A stretch of DNA of 64,000 bases from Corylus avellana. Its lineage: Eukaryota > Streptophyta > Magnoliopsida > Fagales > Betulaceae. Both the position numbers and the translations under genes were made by a program. Of this stretch, positions 52,937 to 64,000 are shown in pieces. How positions within the stretch are numbered: the stretch's first letter is position 1; each line of letters begins with the position of its first letter. The DNA lies in contig NC_081547.1 in assembly GCF_901000735.1 (NCBI RefSeq), forward strand, positions 11,329,156 through 11,393,155, written 5' to 3'. The notes beneath the pieces are model-generated. The model worked only from the letters and a program-made list of their open reading frames with translations, searched no databases and was not told the DNA's origin.

Positions 52937-55931
52937 TTAGTCAGTTTCCAACCGTGAAATATATTTGTCATAGAATTTCCCTGCTCGCTCAAGATCTCCA
53001 AGCTCAGTATAACAATCAGCAATTGCTCCATAAGCTTCAGTGTTTCCTGAGTCCTCTCCTTCTCTCTGAGAGATTGCCAAAACCATAGAATGGTATTTGA
53101 TGGCTTCCCGGTACTTGCCTTGCCTTTGCAGGGAGGCTCCTGAAAGATCAACTTTGAATCAGAACTTGAGATTGGTAGCTACTGTAGAGAAATCACAAAC
53201 AATGTTGAACCTACTTCTAAGAAATTATATATGAAGTAAAAGAAAATAGTGAAAAACATGGACCAATGAAGAAAGTTCAAGAAGCACATAGAACTCAATA
53301 ACAAAACGTAATTGAGAAATCCAGAACACCATATTTTGACTGAAATTAATGCTTAGAAAGACTAATAGAGTCAATTTAAACATTTTTGTATTCTTAAATC
53401 TTGAAAAAAATGTGATTTTGATACTCAATAGAGAGGAACCTCATAGTAGGTTGCACATGATTGGTTTCATTTAGTTGCCTGAGAATGGTTATAACAATTC
53501 TTTGGGCTTCAATTAATGAGATTACTCAATGAGTGATAAGAGAAAAAGGTCTTATCAACAATCAATCCAAACCAAGGCTAAACACTTCGATTTATCCATA
53601 AAAACAATAAAAGAAAAGAGAAAAATCCTTCCCAGGCTTTTTTCCTTTTTTGGAACTAGATGCGTAGGACTTTTTTCCTTTTCCCTAAAATTAAATATCC
53701 CATAACATGCCTTTTGTTTGTTTTCCTAATTTGACATAAGCCATAGCACTTCTATTAAACAAACCTAGGAGGCAGTTAACGACCAAGGGAATGCAAACAG
53801 ACCTAAACCTCTTGCAGCCTTCTTCTCCTCAGTAGGATCCTTTAAATTCTGAGCAAGCTCAAGAGCTGTTTTAAACTCCATGAATGCTTTCTCAAGTTCT
53901 TGGTTTCTCAAAAAATTCTTTCCAGTCTTCAATCGAGAAATCAACTCATGCTTCTTTGGATCAACAATTACTTCATTCTCTGATATTCTTCCACCAACAG
54001 GAGCATAACTCAAGCTAGGAGCATAGGACTCAATCTTAGCTTGCCTTCTTAGAGCTGCATTGATTTGGCGCAGCTGTTCATTCAACCGCTGCATTTCCCC
54101 TCTCCTTTGCCGAGCAAGCAACCCTACCATACAGGCAATCAACAATTAGTGGGAAAATGTGCATATAAACTTCATATTCATAACAAAATGATAGATATCA
54201 GGCACTGAAGTATAGAATGGGTTTTGTTTCTTAATTCACATAGCCACTCCCAATTATAATCCTCAAAATGAAAGAGAGAGAGAGAGAGAGAGTACCAAGC
54301 AGGATTTTTATCTAGGGGGACTGGATATAGTTCTAAAAAAAAAAATTGATTTGTGGCTAAATCTTCGGGTACTTGTATAAAAACATGCTTTATGTAAATT
54401 ATAAAACATGTAATACATGAGATAATTAAATACATAGATAAATTAATAATTTTTATGACACTTCAGTTTCTATACAGTCCATATGAGATTGTAGAGGTGA
54501 TTAACTTCAAAGATGTATAACTGTCCAAAAATTCTTCAAAAATTTAAAGGCATATCTAGACTAAGAAATAAGTTGTATCTAAAAAATTAGTTTTAACAAA
54601 AAAATTTTAAAAATAATAATAATAATTTACAATCATCTGCCAAACCTTAAGCTAATGCAGAGAAAAAATAAAAAATAAAGAAGATCATGAATCAAAGAGA
54701 AGTGCCAAAAAGAAGGATGAAACTAACCATGATTTTACCTAGAAAGAAAAAGAATAAAAGTGACCATGATTACATAGTTTATGAGTAAATGTTCAAATCT
54801 CAATTTTGTTGGAGACATTATTCAGCATAATAATTCTATGGGATTTAAATGAATTGAAAAAATTTTGTTTTTCCCCCGCTTTTTTTAACATATTGGTAGA
54901 AACTACCACTTATCATTTCCAATGACAGTAAAGGAAATATAACCTAAGAAACATTAATATAACAACTCCAAAAACATAATCAAAATTTTTAGCGGGAATT
55001 TTCCAAAATCTTTAAGGATACTCAATTCCCAACTTGAAAATGCTGCTTTAGGACAAGGCCCAAGGTGTCTGGGACATTAACAAGTCATGCATGTTGGTCA
55101 TTTAGCAGGCAATTTCCATGCCTAAATCTCAAACTCCTAGGTGGCTGTCTGGGTTATAAACCACAGCCTCCAGGGCATTCCATATGTGGCACTTTCTTAC
55201 ATTTGCTCATCAAAATGCTTAAAAAAATATAAATGCAGTAATCTACGTGTTTTCTTGTTTTTTGTTTTTGGGAAAAAGCATAATCAACTTTACCAATAAT
55301 AGAAAAGTCCATATATATTCCAAATAAATACTTCAAAGTAATGGTAAGGAATGGAAGTAAAGGATACCGTGAAGCCAATAGTACCTTACCTCCCACAGTG
55401 GCTCCTATAAGGGCCACACCTAGCAGTAAAGGCATGTTCATGTTGAAAACAGAGTCATTAGCCTCACATGTTTCTGCCAGAGCTTTGAAAGGTGTAGTTA
55501 ACATCAAAGCATTACTGACAAGAAATCCCACTGTTCGGATTCTTAACTGTTTGTTTCCCTGCCACAGCGGTAAACAATTGCTATGAAAGTGGGAATCCAT
55601 AAGGAAATGGATGGAAACTAATGCATGCTATGGTAATTTTGAGCACACACATCTTTCTTGAAATATAACACTAAAACAAACTTTTCTGGTTAGGTGTTCC
55701 TTTTCTATACATCATATGTATTGGCATGTGCCCTTTCGCTTGTAATAAATTTCTATTACTTATAAAAATAAAAATAACAGTTAATGAACTCCATCCGTTT
55801 GTGGTGCTCTAGTTTGGTTGTGAGCCTATGACTATCAAATGAAAACCAAACTTGGCAAAATTTAAATAGGCAGTTAACTCTAAACTTGACAGGAGTTGCT
55901 AACTTGCAACTTATATCTACTAGAAAGATCC

Positions 55932-55963
<32 letters not shown>

Positions 55964-57310
55964 CCTACAAATATTTTGCATAATAATGTTCTCTAAAGCA
56001 GTTTTCGTAGGGATTGTAAACTCCATTTGTTAATGTGTTTTATGAGGTATTTTTTGTTTTTGATTTGAAAAAAGTGTTCTATGTGACATAAAGGTGAAAA
56101 CTATTTTTGTGTTTTGAGTTGCTTGTTAATGTTTTTATTTTGAAAAGAGAAAACAAAGACACAAAACAAAAAAGGAGCCTTAATCTCTGCATTTTACAAT
56201 TTGGGATTTTCTTATACCACAGATAAAGCAAGCAAGTGCAACATATATCATAACCAAAACTCCTAGGAAAGTCATAACAGCTGATATCGGGGAACTCACC
56301 ATCATACCTGACAATGTAAGTTCGGCAAAGTGAAGCAAAACTCAGATGGTCCATAAAAAGTATCTCCCAAGGACGATATAAGCCTATCCATCTTAAGTGA
56401 AAGAGAAGCCATCTTCCCTGATTCAATCAATGAAAACATAACCATATTAGCAATAGAATGATTCTCCACATTAGTGTCGTTAACCCTGCAACTATCCCAC
56501 ATAAGGCCTTCCTGTATATGGGTAAAAAGATGGTGGGTTGATGAACAATATACACGTATTTATGCATATATAAAAAGTTTTGAAAAAATTTATTCATTAT
56601 GAAGACCATTAACATGAAAATCACGCAACACGACCAGCTCAAGAATCACATATTTTCTGTGTTTCATCTTCTACTATCGTTATTCCACACTTTTCTCGAA
56701 TATCCTTGATTCTGGGAACTTATTAAAAGTGGAATATCGTTATTCCACTTTTAATTACAAAAAAAGAAAAAAAAAGGTTCAATCCTACTTGCATACCTCA
56801 ACAACAAAACCTCCACATTTCACATTTAGCTTTAACCTCAACAAAAATTAACGCTTACACTAAAATCCAATATAGACACTGTTCTCAAAAACTAAATTTT
56901 CGTAAGTATTTTTTTTTTTTCCTTTTTCTCTTCCACCCACAAGGCAGAAATTCAAGCATAATATCCAATTTATTGTCCTTAGTACATTGTTTTCTCTTTT
57001 TTCTCAGCAACCAAACTGAGCTTAAAATGTGAAGACCCCGTCAGAGGTTACCATTGGGGAATATTCGAGTTCGCTGTTAAGGTTACAGCCTAAGGAGATA
57101 AATAAGCAGTGAAAATTCAGAGCAGAGAGGAAGGATCACTTCGAATTTCAAAAGTAAGCAAAAGGTGAGAAATGATTGGAAAAGAAAGAGATTGTGTACG
57201 GGTGAGTACTGACCGGGAGCTTGGGATTTTCGGGTGGAAGGATCGGACGGCGGAGATCGGACGGAGTTCGGGGGAGTGAAGAAGCAGGAGCAACGGAGCA
57301 CAACCGCCAT
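52937..57310 (-). CDS. FLU: FLU, TPR protein repressing tetrapyrrole synthesis in plastids
   Basis: Minus-strand exons: 57214-57310 (ATG 57308-57310), 56308-56507 or 56511, 55390-55558, 53803-54123, 52937-53139 (stop 52937-52939). About 330 residues versus 316 in Arabidopsis. The N-terminus (MAVVLRCSCFFTPP) is a plausible transit peptide. Exon 3 encodes a membrane span (MPLLLGVALIGATVGG) and exon 4 a basic coiled-coil start (LNEQLRQINAALRRQAKIE). TPR repeats follow (KTGKNFLRNQELEKAFMEF; LQRQGKYREAI; AYGAIADCYTELGDLE), ending YISRLETD. FLU binds glutamyl-tRNA reductase at the thylakoid through its TPRs and prevents protochlorophyllide build-up in darkness. The exon 1-2 joint is uncertain: donor GTCAGT with the AAG acceptor keeps frame, as does a weaker GTACAC donor with the CAG acceptor. 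Confidence 0.92.
55691..55778 (+). mobile_element. LINE 3' end in FLU intron 2
   Basis: GGTGTTCC...CTTTCGCTTGTAATAAATTTCTATTACTTATAAAAATAAAAA, the L1-type 3' terminus seen in reverse at 63067-63280. Truncated to less than 100 bp. Confidence 0.6.
55929..55960. repeat. Poly(A) tract in FLU intron 2
   Basis: About 32 consecutive A, possibly a retroposon tail. Confidence 0.7.
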
Positions 57311-57660
57311 TCCTTCGGATAAACGTTGGGGGGTGTTCCAGTGGGCTTCTTTATAAGCATAATGTCTGACAATGTAAAATGCCCTTCGATTCCCAAAAAA
57401 CAACACTTTGATGCCACGTTTATAATTTACCAATTTTTTTTTTTTTTTAATTCCTCCGGAGAATAATTGTTTGCGAGGGCACAACCATGTTTAATTGACA
57501 GGTTAGTAGTGTTATAAACAATAACTTATAATATTTGGGTCATCAGTATTATATTACAAGTTACATTAGATGGCACCAACCCTATTAGGAATGTGTAATA
57601 TATTGGGTATACCATATAAGGTAGCTATAACCTAAGACACCGGATTAAGTTTCCTTGTAT
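57311..57660. promoter_or_regulatory. FLU promoter region
   Basis: The 350 bp upstream of FLU, ending at the Mutator-like element. No clear TATA box. GTAACT-type and GATAA-like words are too short to call. Confidence 0.35.
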
Positions 57661-58627
57661 TAAAATATAGGGTTAAATACTTTATTCACCCATATGGCTT
57701 AACTTTTTTATTTTTTAACCCTTAAGGTTTACTTTTTATCATACAAGGTCCCTCTGGTTTGTCTGAATGTGATGGAATGCCACATTAGCACTAATCACGG
57801 TTTGACACGTGTCCATATAATTAATTAATTAAAAAATAAATTTTTTAAAAATTAAAAACATTAAAAAATTATATTTAATTAAATTTATTAAAAAAAAAAT
57901 TATATTTGAGACGTCGGTGGCGGGCGATGGAAGCGTGGCGTACCAGTGCAGGTCATCGGAGGTGTTGGTTCAGAGGATTTCTGAGTACATAGAGACCGAC
58001 CAGTGCATTCAAGCATGTGGGATTGACAGGAACATGATTGGTATTTCATCTGGCCCTTCTTGAGCCACAATTCACCGCCAAGCTTTGCTCCCCGGCTTGC
58101 TACCATGAGTGCCCCAACATTGTTGACCTTTACTTCAACTTGGCCACCGGCGAAGGTAAGAATTTTTCCAAACTCAGTGAAAAACTTTGGTGGGGGTTTA
58201 CTTCGACTCATGACTATTTATTCCAACTTTCCTTCTTGTTTCTACGGTGGGGGTTTACGGGATTTTTTTCATGGCGGGTGGGTTTTGCTCTTACGGAGAT
58301 CATCAATACCGGAGCCACGCCCCATGGGTTAGCTGAACCACCCCTAGACACCTCAAAATTTATTTATTTATTTTTAATTTTTTTTTAAATTTAATTAAAT
58401 ATAATTTTTTAATGTTTTTATTTTAAAAAATAATTATTTTTTTATTAATTAATTATATGGACATGTGTCAAACCATAATTGATGCTGACTCAAATTTTGG
58501 ACGGAATGACTATTTCTGTCTTTAGGCAAACCATAAGAACCTTCTGTGATAAAAAGTAAACCCTATGAATTAAAAAATAAATAAGTTAAACCACATGGAT
58601 GAATAAAGTATTTAACCCTAAAATATA
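57661..58627 (+). mobile_element. Mutator-like element carrying a gene fragment (Pack-MULE)
   Basis: Element 57670-58618 (949 bp) begins GGGTTAAATACTTTATTCA and ends with its inverse, with terminal inverted repeats of about 230 bp at roughly 80-85 % identity. Both sides carry TAAAATATA (57661-57669, 58619-58627), a perfect 9-bp target duplication, the Mutator signature. The interior (about 57905-58350) is GC-richer and includes a PAR1 exon, its splice donor and following intron-like sequence, hence captured from genomic DNA and not from mRNA. No transposase is encoded. The captured part is in the orientation of NUP107. Confidence 0.88.
57910..58155 (+). pseudogene. PAR1 family gene fragment captured in MULE
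   Basis: The first frame reads AYQCRSSEVLVQRISEYIET, then [21 protein letters not shown] +1 shift near 58060 moves to [20 protein letters not shown] and [14 protein letters not shown], followed by a GTAAGA donor at 58156. This is the Cys-rich central exon of plant PAR1 (photoassimilate-responsive) proteins, small secreted proteins of unknown function; conserved Cys in [17 protein letters not shown] are retained. The N-terminal signal peptide and the C-terminus are absent, and the frameshift near SSGP prevents a continuous product. Confidence 0.85.
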
Positions 58628-58816
58628 TTGGCGATTGTTACTAAGATTATATCTACACTTCTCAAAACAAAACTACATTTTTATGATGTAATGATAGATG
58701 CAATACCTAATACAACTGTGAAAACATACGTTTATTTCAACATTTATAATGGAAGTTTATTTCATACTCAACTGTTAAATTTATTTACTAAGCCTTAAAC
58801 TTATACAGTATCAAAG

Positions 58817-59328
58817 GTGAGTATCAGTTTGGTCGGTATCGGTAGGAGCATTTTCGCCTAATGATTCATAAAAGTCGGTTCATTCGATTAATTAATCGAC
58901 TCCATACCGACAATGAATAGTTTTGACTTTTTCGGTTAATCGGCTAAGTCGGTTAATTGTCCATTACAATTTTTTATACTAAGATTTATCAATGAACTAC
59001 ATAATTAGTAAATAATATGTTTTATAAGTGAAAATAACAAGTAAATTCACGGAACATGGACCAAAATGATAACCACAAATGAGCTGGACAAACACAATAA
59101 GAAAAGTTACTAGATAAAATTCAAAGTTCACTTAAAAAATCAGCTAAGTTAGTTAATTGTCGGTTAATCGATCAATTTTTTTTTCTACCGCCTACCGAAC
59201 TGAACTGATATCGAAACAATATTTTTATTTCACCTACCGACTACCGTAAGTCGGTTGTCGATCGGCGATGGTTCGGTGGCGATCAATAAACAATTAGTAA
59301 GCGGTAAACGGTTAATCTGCTCACCTAT
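58817..59328. repeat. MITE with AGGTGAGCA termini
   Basis: AGGTGAGTATCAGTTTGG at the left and the inverse ATCTGCTCACCT at the right. The interior has many TCGGTTAATCG words. hAT-like by size and ends; the target duplication was not resolved. Confidence 0.55.
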
Positions 59329-61024
59329 GCGCAGTATATTGCGATTTGGTAGGTCAACAATTTTTTTAGTGGAAGCCAATTTGCTAAGATAAAGATGCTA
59401 GGCGAATATTTAGCAGTGCTAGGTTTGCCTAATAATTATTATTTTGGTTGGAAACTCCGAGCTTATGATTGATGATATTACTTGTACACCTTATGGTTGT
59501 AGAAATTATCGGATCTTATATTTCACATTCTGCTTATATTTACTATGACATGTTGTGGGTGATCCCCTTAGTCAGTTACCAGTTAACTGCATTAGATAGA
59601 TTGTCAGTAACCCTACTAGGATGAATTGATTTAATCAATACAATTTTGGGGCGATATACTCATCATAAAGAACATGTGTTAATTGTTTATTGGTGATGAA
59701 GTGCCCGATTGGCAATTTCCGTTATATTTATTTTTGACATGTCTAGAGGGCCGGAAGGGGAATTCAAATTAGTTACTTCTACTTTATGAGACACAGTCTT
59801 CCACCGATTAAGTTATCTCTTAAGAGTGGAGGGAGGGAGTTATGACTCCCTCCCTCCCTGCCCCTTTCTCTTTTCCCCTTCCCTCATCCCTTTTCTCAAC
59901 TCCACCATATATCGATCAGGGAGCGTGTGTCAATGGTCTTGACTTCTCAAGGTGTTTTTTAGTGGTGCGTGGCTGGCCGGCAGTAGTGCGTGGAATGCAT
60001 GAGGATGTGTTGGGTTTTTGTTATTGTATTTTCGTTGTTTTTAAATAAGAATGTATTATCTCTAGATTTGCTTTTAGTAGCGATATATGGGGTTGAGTTT
60101 TATTCATTTTCTTAAATTTTATTTTTACAAATCCTTAAGAATAACAGAATTAGTTTTCGGTCAGTCTTTTGTTTCCTTACAATTCTTTTTTCTGGAAGTA
60201 AACCATGTCATTATGGTAAAGGCAACAAAATGAATTGAGATTGATAAAGCATTAGTAGCGGAAATAAAAAAAGCTAAGGAATCAAGGACCTGACAGCGGA
60301 TAGAGACGTAATTCGCCAGAATTTGCTGTAGATCTGAAACTGATTAAGACGGTGATTTTTCATAGATATTGTCCTATAAAAGCTCGAGAGGCTATTATGC
60401 ATGTTATAAATAATGTTTGAGTTGTAAAAATTTCAAATTATATCTTTGGCATTGTAGAGAGCATTTTGTCTCATTTAATTGTTATATCAATGAAGAGATA
60501 ATTCGTTCAAAAATAAAAAATAAACTACCTCTCAGAGACATTTCCATTAGATATTTAAACATTAGTTATGCAGCAGATTTTATTTAGTACACAAGCATAT
60601 CACAATAAATTATTTGCCGTCGTTAAAACCTTAAAGGTCACATTTCAAGACAATTTAGCGCGCACACATATATATAATTTTTTTTTTGGTGAGATTTGCA
60701 CATGACAAATTGACAATGACAATTGACAAGCATTTTCAGCAATATGGCGTCGTTTTGAAGAGGCGAAGGCCGTTAAACGGTGCGTTTTAGTCCAACCCCG
60801 AGTCCTCTGACCCTCTGCAAAAGGTGAATCAAAAAGGCAAGCGGTCCGAGTTCACCTCTCCAGCAAGAGTTTTAAGTTATCGAAGTTTTAATCTAAAGTA
60901 AATTAATAAAACCTCTCACGCACGACCACTTCCCGCGCTACCATTTGAGCTTTCTAGGGTTTAAGCAACAGTCGAGCTCCAACCCTCCAAAATCGTAGGG
61001 AAACGACGTCTTTTCCAAGCGGAA
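59329..61024. other. Intergenic region and NUP107 promoter
   Basis: No gene seen to about 60640. Bases 60670-60690 contain CACATATATATAATTT, a possible TATA-like element for NUP107, 340 bp before the ATG. Bases 60850-61024 are likely 5'-UTR. Confidence 0.4.
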
Positions 61025-61559
61025 ATGGACGTCGACATGGACACTTCTCCCAGCTACTTCGACCCTGAAGACCTCTCCGTCAGAGAGCGATTTCGCCGAT
61101 ACGGGTACGCTTTCAATCGTCCACTTTTTTCTTAGTTTTTGATTCAAACGAAACCTGTTGGGTTTCAAATGTCAGAGTCATCCTCTCAGTTCCTGAATTG
61201 GCTAAAAAAGAAAAAAGATTGAGCATGCCGACCGTGATTAACTGCTTCTGCCTTCTGGGATGCATGAGATATGTATGCTGTACAATTTTAGGACCTGTTA
61301 GGCTGTTCAATGGTTTTCAATTATGGCTATATATTTGTATTTTGGTGATCTTCTTTAATGTGATTCTTATTGGCTTGATGTTTTTGATTCTTGAATTGCC
61401 CCTTCCTTACTGATGCACTTGTACACGACATGCTGTATAGAAGATGAATGTGGCCAGTCAAATTCCGTGGGAGTCTTATCACTTTATACAAGGTCCTTAT
61501 AGTTTCTCTGTGTGAGTGGCAAGGCATTTTAGGATTAGTAGTTTGAGTCTGTTTTTGTG

Positions 61560-61593
<34 letters not shown>

Positions 61594-62498
61594 CTGAAGT
61601 TATTTCTCAGTGCAGCTTCCTTTTGTTGGGAACAGTAAATTTGACATGGCACTAATTTTGTTCCAAGGAAAAGAAAAAAAAGAAGAAGAAGAAGAATGGA
61701 GCTAATTTGAAAATAGACGTATAATGTAAGATTCAGATTTAGGTACTTATCAAAAAAAAGATTTAGGTACATGCATCACCTGTTATTGCTCATTACACGA
61801 ATATTTACTGGTCCTTATAAGTAAAGCTTTAAAGGGATTCACTTTTAATGTTATATTGCATTTTTGATAGGTATTATCACCTTTGTTCTTGTATTTTATG
61901 CTGGTAAATCTTGGTATTGGTATTTTCTGGTATATTTATTTTGCTATGTTTGTATCAGTAGTTAAAGTAAGGGGGTTTACCTTTTTGGGGTTATCAGAAT
62001 TCCAAATCTCATACTTACTTTTCACTTTCAGATCATCATCCTCGATATAATATGAGTGATTTATTCTTGCATAAATTTAGCTGCGCTTTCTGTCATGCAT
62101 ATAGCAGCATTAAAACACATATATGTGCAGGAAAAGGCACTCAGCATCAAGCATATCGCCCGGTCAAGAAATTTCAACATCAAAGTTCAGTGAATCCAGG
62201 CTATTGTATGATGGACAGAATATCCATAGCCCAACTAATGCTGCCCTTCTTCTTGAAAATATTAAACAAGAGGTTGAGAGCATCGATGCTTATCATTTAC
62301 AAGGAACACCTGCAAGGACACAATCTGCTTCTAAAAGGAAACCATCTATTGATAGTTATGGAATGTCAGATATGGATGCTGGTGTTGATTCACTTCGCTA
62401 TTCGCTAAAAGCTTGCAAGCATGAGGATGAAACTTTGGCAGATGGTGGAGACACTACTTTTACTCTATTTGCATCTCTACTTGATTCTGCTCTTCAAG
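61025..62498 (+). CDS. NUP107: Nucleoporin NUP107, first two exons
   Basis: Exon 1 is 61025-61104 (MDVDMDTSPSYFDPEDLSVR...RRYG) with donor GTACGC. Exon 2 is 62131-62498 (KRHSASSISPG...; NAALLLENIKQEVESIDAYH; DTTFTLFASLLDSALQ) with acceptor GTGCAG and donor GTGCTT. The joint restores a Gly codon and the conserved YGKRHS. This is the N-terminal region of plant NUP107, a scaffold subunit of the Y-shaped Nup107-160 complex of the nuclear pore. The rest (about 950 residues) lies beyond the window; intron 2 occupies 62499 to the end. Transcription is divergent from FLU. The open frames in 62052-62506 that cross the acceptor are artefacts. Confidence 0.85.
61561..61592. repeat. Poly(T) tract in NUP107 intron 1
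   Basis: About 32 T; a GAAGAAGAAGAA run follows at 61681-61696. Confidence 0.7.
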
Positions 62499-63066
62499 GT
62501 GCTTGAAATAAGTATTTATATTTGATATTGCGATTGATTTAGGAGCAGAAAATTTAGAGAAAAAAGGCTACTTTTCATGTCACTGCAGTGGTGTTTATCT
62601 TCAATATCATATCGTGGCACTGTGACATTTTTTTTTTTTAATAATGGCTTTATGTCTTTTTGAATCCTTTTATTTAGGTTATTTTTGTTGGGTGAGATTT
62701 TACTATTTTCAAGGGCTAGGATTTATTTTTAATTGGAGTTTCTGTTAAATCACCAATTGTCACAAAAGCTTCACTTGATAGAAAAAAGTGAATTGATCAT
62801 TTAATTATTATTCTAATATACCCTTTTATGTGTGAGCTCAAACTTCTTAACAAGTGAAGCCCAACACATGCATATTTAATTGAAATGGGAAGTCAGCTGT
62901 AATATTGTATTAAATCAACATTTATCCTAAAAACTTAACCTGTTTGGAAAGAGTGAATTTAACTATTTAATTATTATTCTAAGAGTCTCTTTTACGCGTG
63001 AGCCCAAACTCCCTCTAAACAACAAACTGTGGAGACATGCTTTGAACTCAGAACTTTCACTTTTAT
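62499..63066 (+). other. NUP107 intron 2, first part
   Basis: No exon seen. Repeated words such as CACCAATTGTCACAAAAGC and AATTTAACTATTTAATTATTATTCTAA recur at 62750, 62955, 63285 and 63510, indicating an intronic duplicated segment. Confidence 0.55.
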
Positions 63067-63280
63067 ATTATGTTTTTTTTTTTGATAAGTAATAAGAAGT
63101 TTTATTAAAAGCGTAAGGCGCCCCTACGTACACTGGAAGTATACAAGCGGAAACGCCTAACTAAAAAGAAAAGAGAAAGCCGAAGCTCACCCACAAAAGA
63201 ACCCCAACAAACCCACCCAAAAACCCTCAAAAACAAATACCCAAAGAAGCCCAAAGCCCTCAAAACCAATTTGTTAAATC
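63067..63280 (-). mobile_element. LINE 3' end, 5'-truncated
   Basis: On the minus strand: ...GTACGTAGGGGCGCCTTACG, AATAAAACTTCTTATTACTTATCAAAAAAAAA. It is inserted in NUP107 intron 2. Confidence 0.65.
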
Positions 63281-64000
63281 ACCAATTTGTCTCAAAAGTC
63301 TATACTAATATGAAATGGTGAATTTAATTAACACTCTTTTTTTGATAAGTCATTTAATTAACATTCTAATAACACTCTCGCTTGTGTGAGGCCTTAAACT
63401 CCTATTCAATAAGTGCGGCTTAATGTATGGAATATTCAATTAAATGGAAGGTATATATAATGTGGAGTCATGGTTTGAACTTATGACCTTTGTACTAATA
63501 CCATGTTAAATTACTGGTTATCGCAAAAGTTTAAGATAATAGGATATGATGAATTTAACAATTTAATTATTATTCTAACAGTTTCTATGGTATAAAAGTG
63601 TGCCTAATGGGTGTAATTAGACTTGAAAAAATTTTCAGCAAAGAAAGTTATTTTCTTTCTTTTCCCTAGCTATCTAGCCCATAAGTTTTGCCATTTGGTG
63701 GTGATTTTGATCTCCATGCTCTTGCTTTGATCTCTTAGTATCTCTAGCAACAATCAGCTATGCTTTTGTGGGCTTTCCTATATCAGCATTGATCAAAATA
63801 ATTAATCTTTTTTCAACTATATCATCACTTTCAACATCACTTTTTTGTTTCAATAATGTTGTCACTATTCATGGCCGCATAATTTATTATCAGAGTTGCT
63901 ATTTTATTTGGATGGTGGCCTCATTGGGGCTTGGCATGAAGTGATTATCGATTCAGAAAATGTTCTCAGCTTGAATTCTCATATAACTGAAAAATATTTT
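63281..64000 (+). other. NUP107 intron 2, continued to window end
   Basis: Contains further copies of the AATTTAATTATTATTCTAA repeat. No exon 3 can be recognised. Confidence 0.5.

Noticed and set aside
57083..57484. 133-codon minus-strand gene
   Set aside because: Only its middle is coding, as FLU exon 1; the rest reads through the donor and upstream DNA.
58038..58388. 116-codon plus-strand gene
   Set aside because: It starts in the PAR1 fragment and continues through the intron and inverted repeat of the MULE.
61497..61772. 91-codon minus-strand open frame
   Set aside because: Poly-Lys from a poly(T) tract inside NUP107 intron 1.

Overview
This window is nuclear DNA of a flowering plant, most likely a woody eudicot. 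It has split genes with GT-AG introns, a plant-type USE/TATA snoRNA promoter, plastid-protein genes, nested Ty3/gypsy elements of Athila and Tat type, LINE tails ending in TTACTTATCAAAA, and many MITEs. The LINE tail style reminds me of Fagales genomes, but that is only an impression. Several runs of exactly 100 N are scaffold gaps of unknown true length.

Layout. 1-3783: a decayed caulimovirid-like movement-protein region on the minus strand with an initiator-tRNA-Met primer site, two MITE-like repeats and a LINE fragment. 3784-24829: a roughly 21 kb minus-strand Tat-type Ty3/gypsy element (here element B) with both LTRs, gag, protease, RT/RNase H, a second RNase H, integrase, a 71-bp minisatellite and a plus-strand antisense ORF. 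Element B is interrupted by an Athila-like element (A, 6662-12977), a second movement-protein fragment (5048-6661) and a smaller Athila-related element (C, 15896-19005, with a 5-bp target duplication). 25090-30230: host gene debris, namely a DC1-domain pseudogene, a solo LTR with a perfect target duplication, a plastid HSP70 fragment and MITEs.

30233-46090 holds a recent tandem segmental duplication carrying two SEC22 R-SNARE genes on the minus strand. Each copy has five exons and an open 218-codon frame. Intron 1 has U12-type splice signals in both. Copy 2 carries a solo LTR 66 bp past its stop codon. Between the copies lie a RING-H2 remnant, a LINE fragment, long hairpin elements, a Z-DNA-prone palindrome and a CACTA-like terminus.

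46693-64000 is gene-bearing: a U3 snoRNA gene with canonical Pol III-type plant promoter (49081-49368); FLU, the TPR regulator of tetrapyrrole synthesis (52937-57310, minus); a 949-bp Mutator-like element with 9-bp target duplication carrying a PAR1 gene fragment (57670-58618); and the first two exons of NUP107 (61025 onward, plus), which runs off the window. FLU and NUP107 are also neighbours in Arabidopsis, which supports both calls. The genes are ordinary housekeeping loci with no evident joint pathway; the novelty lies in the rearrangements around them.
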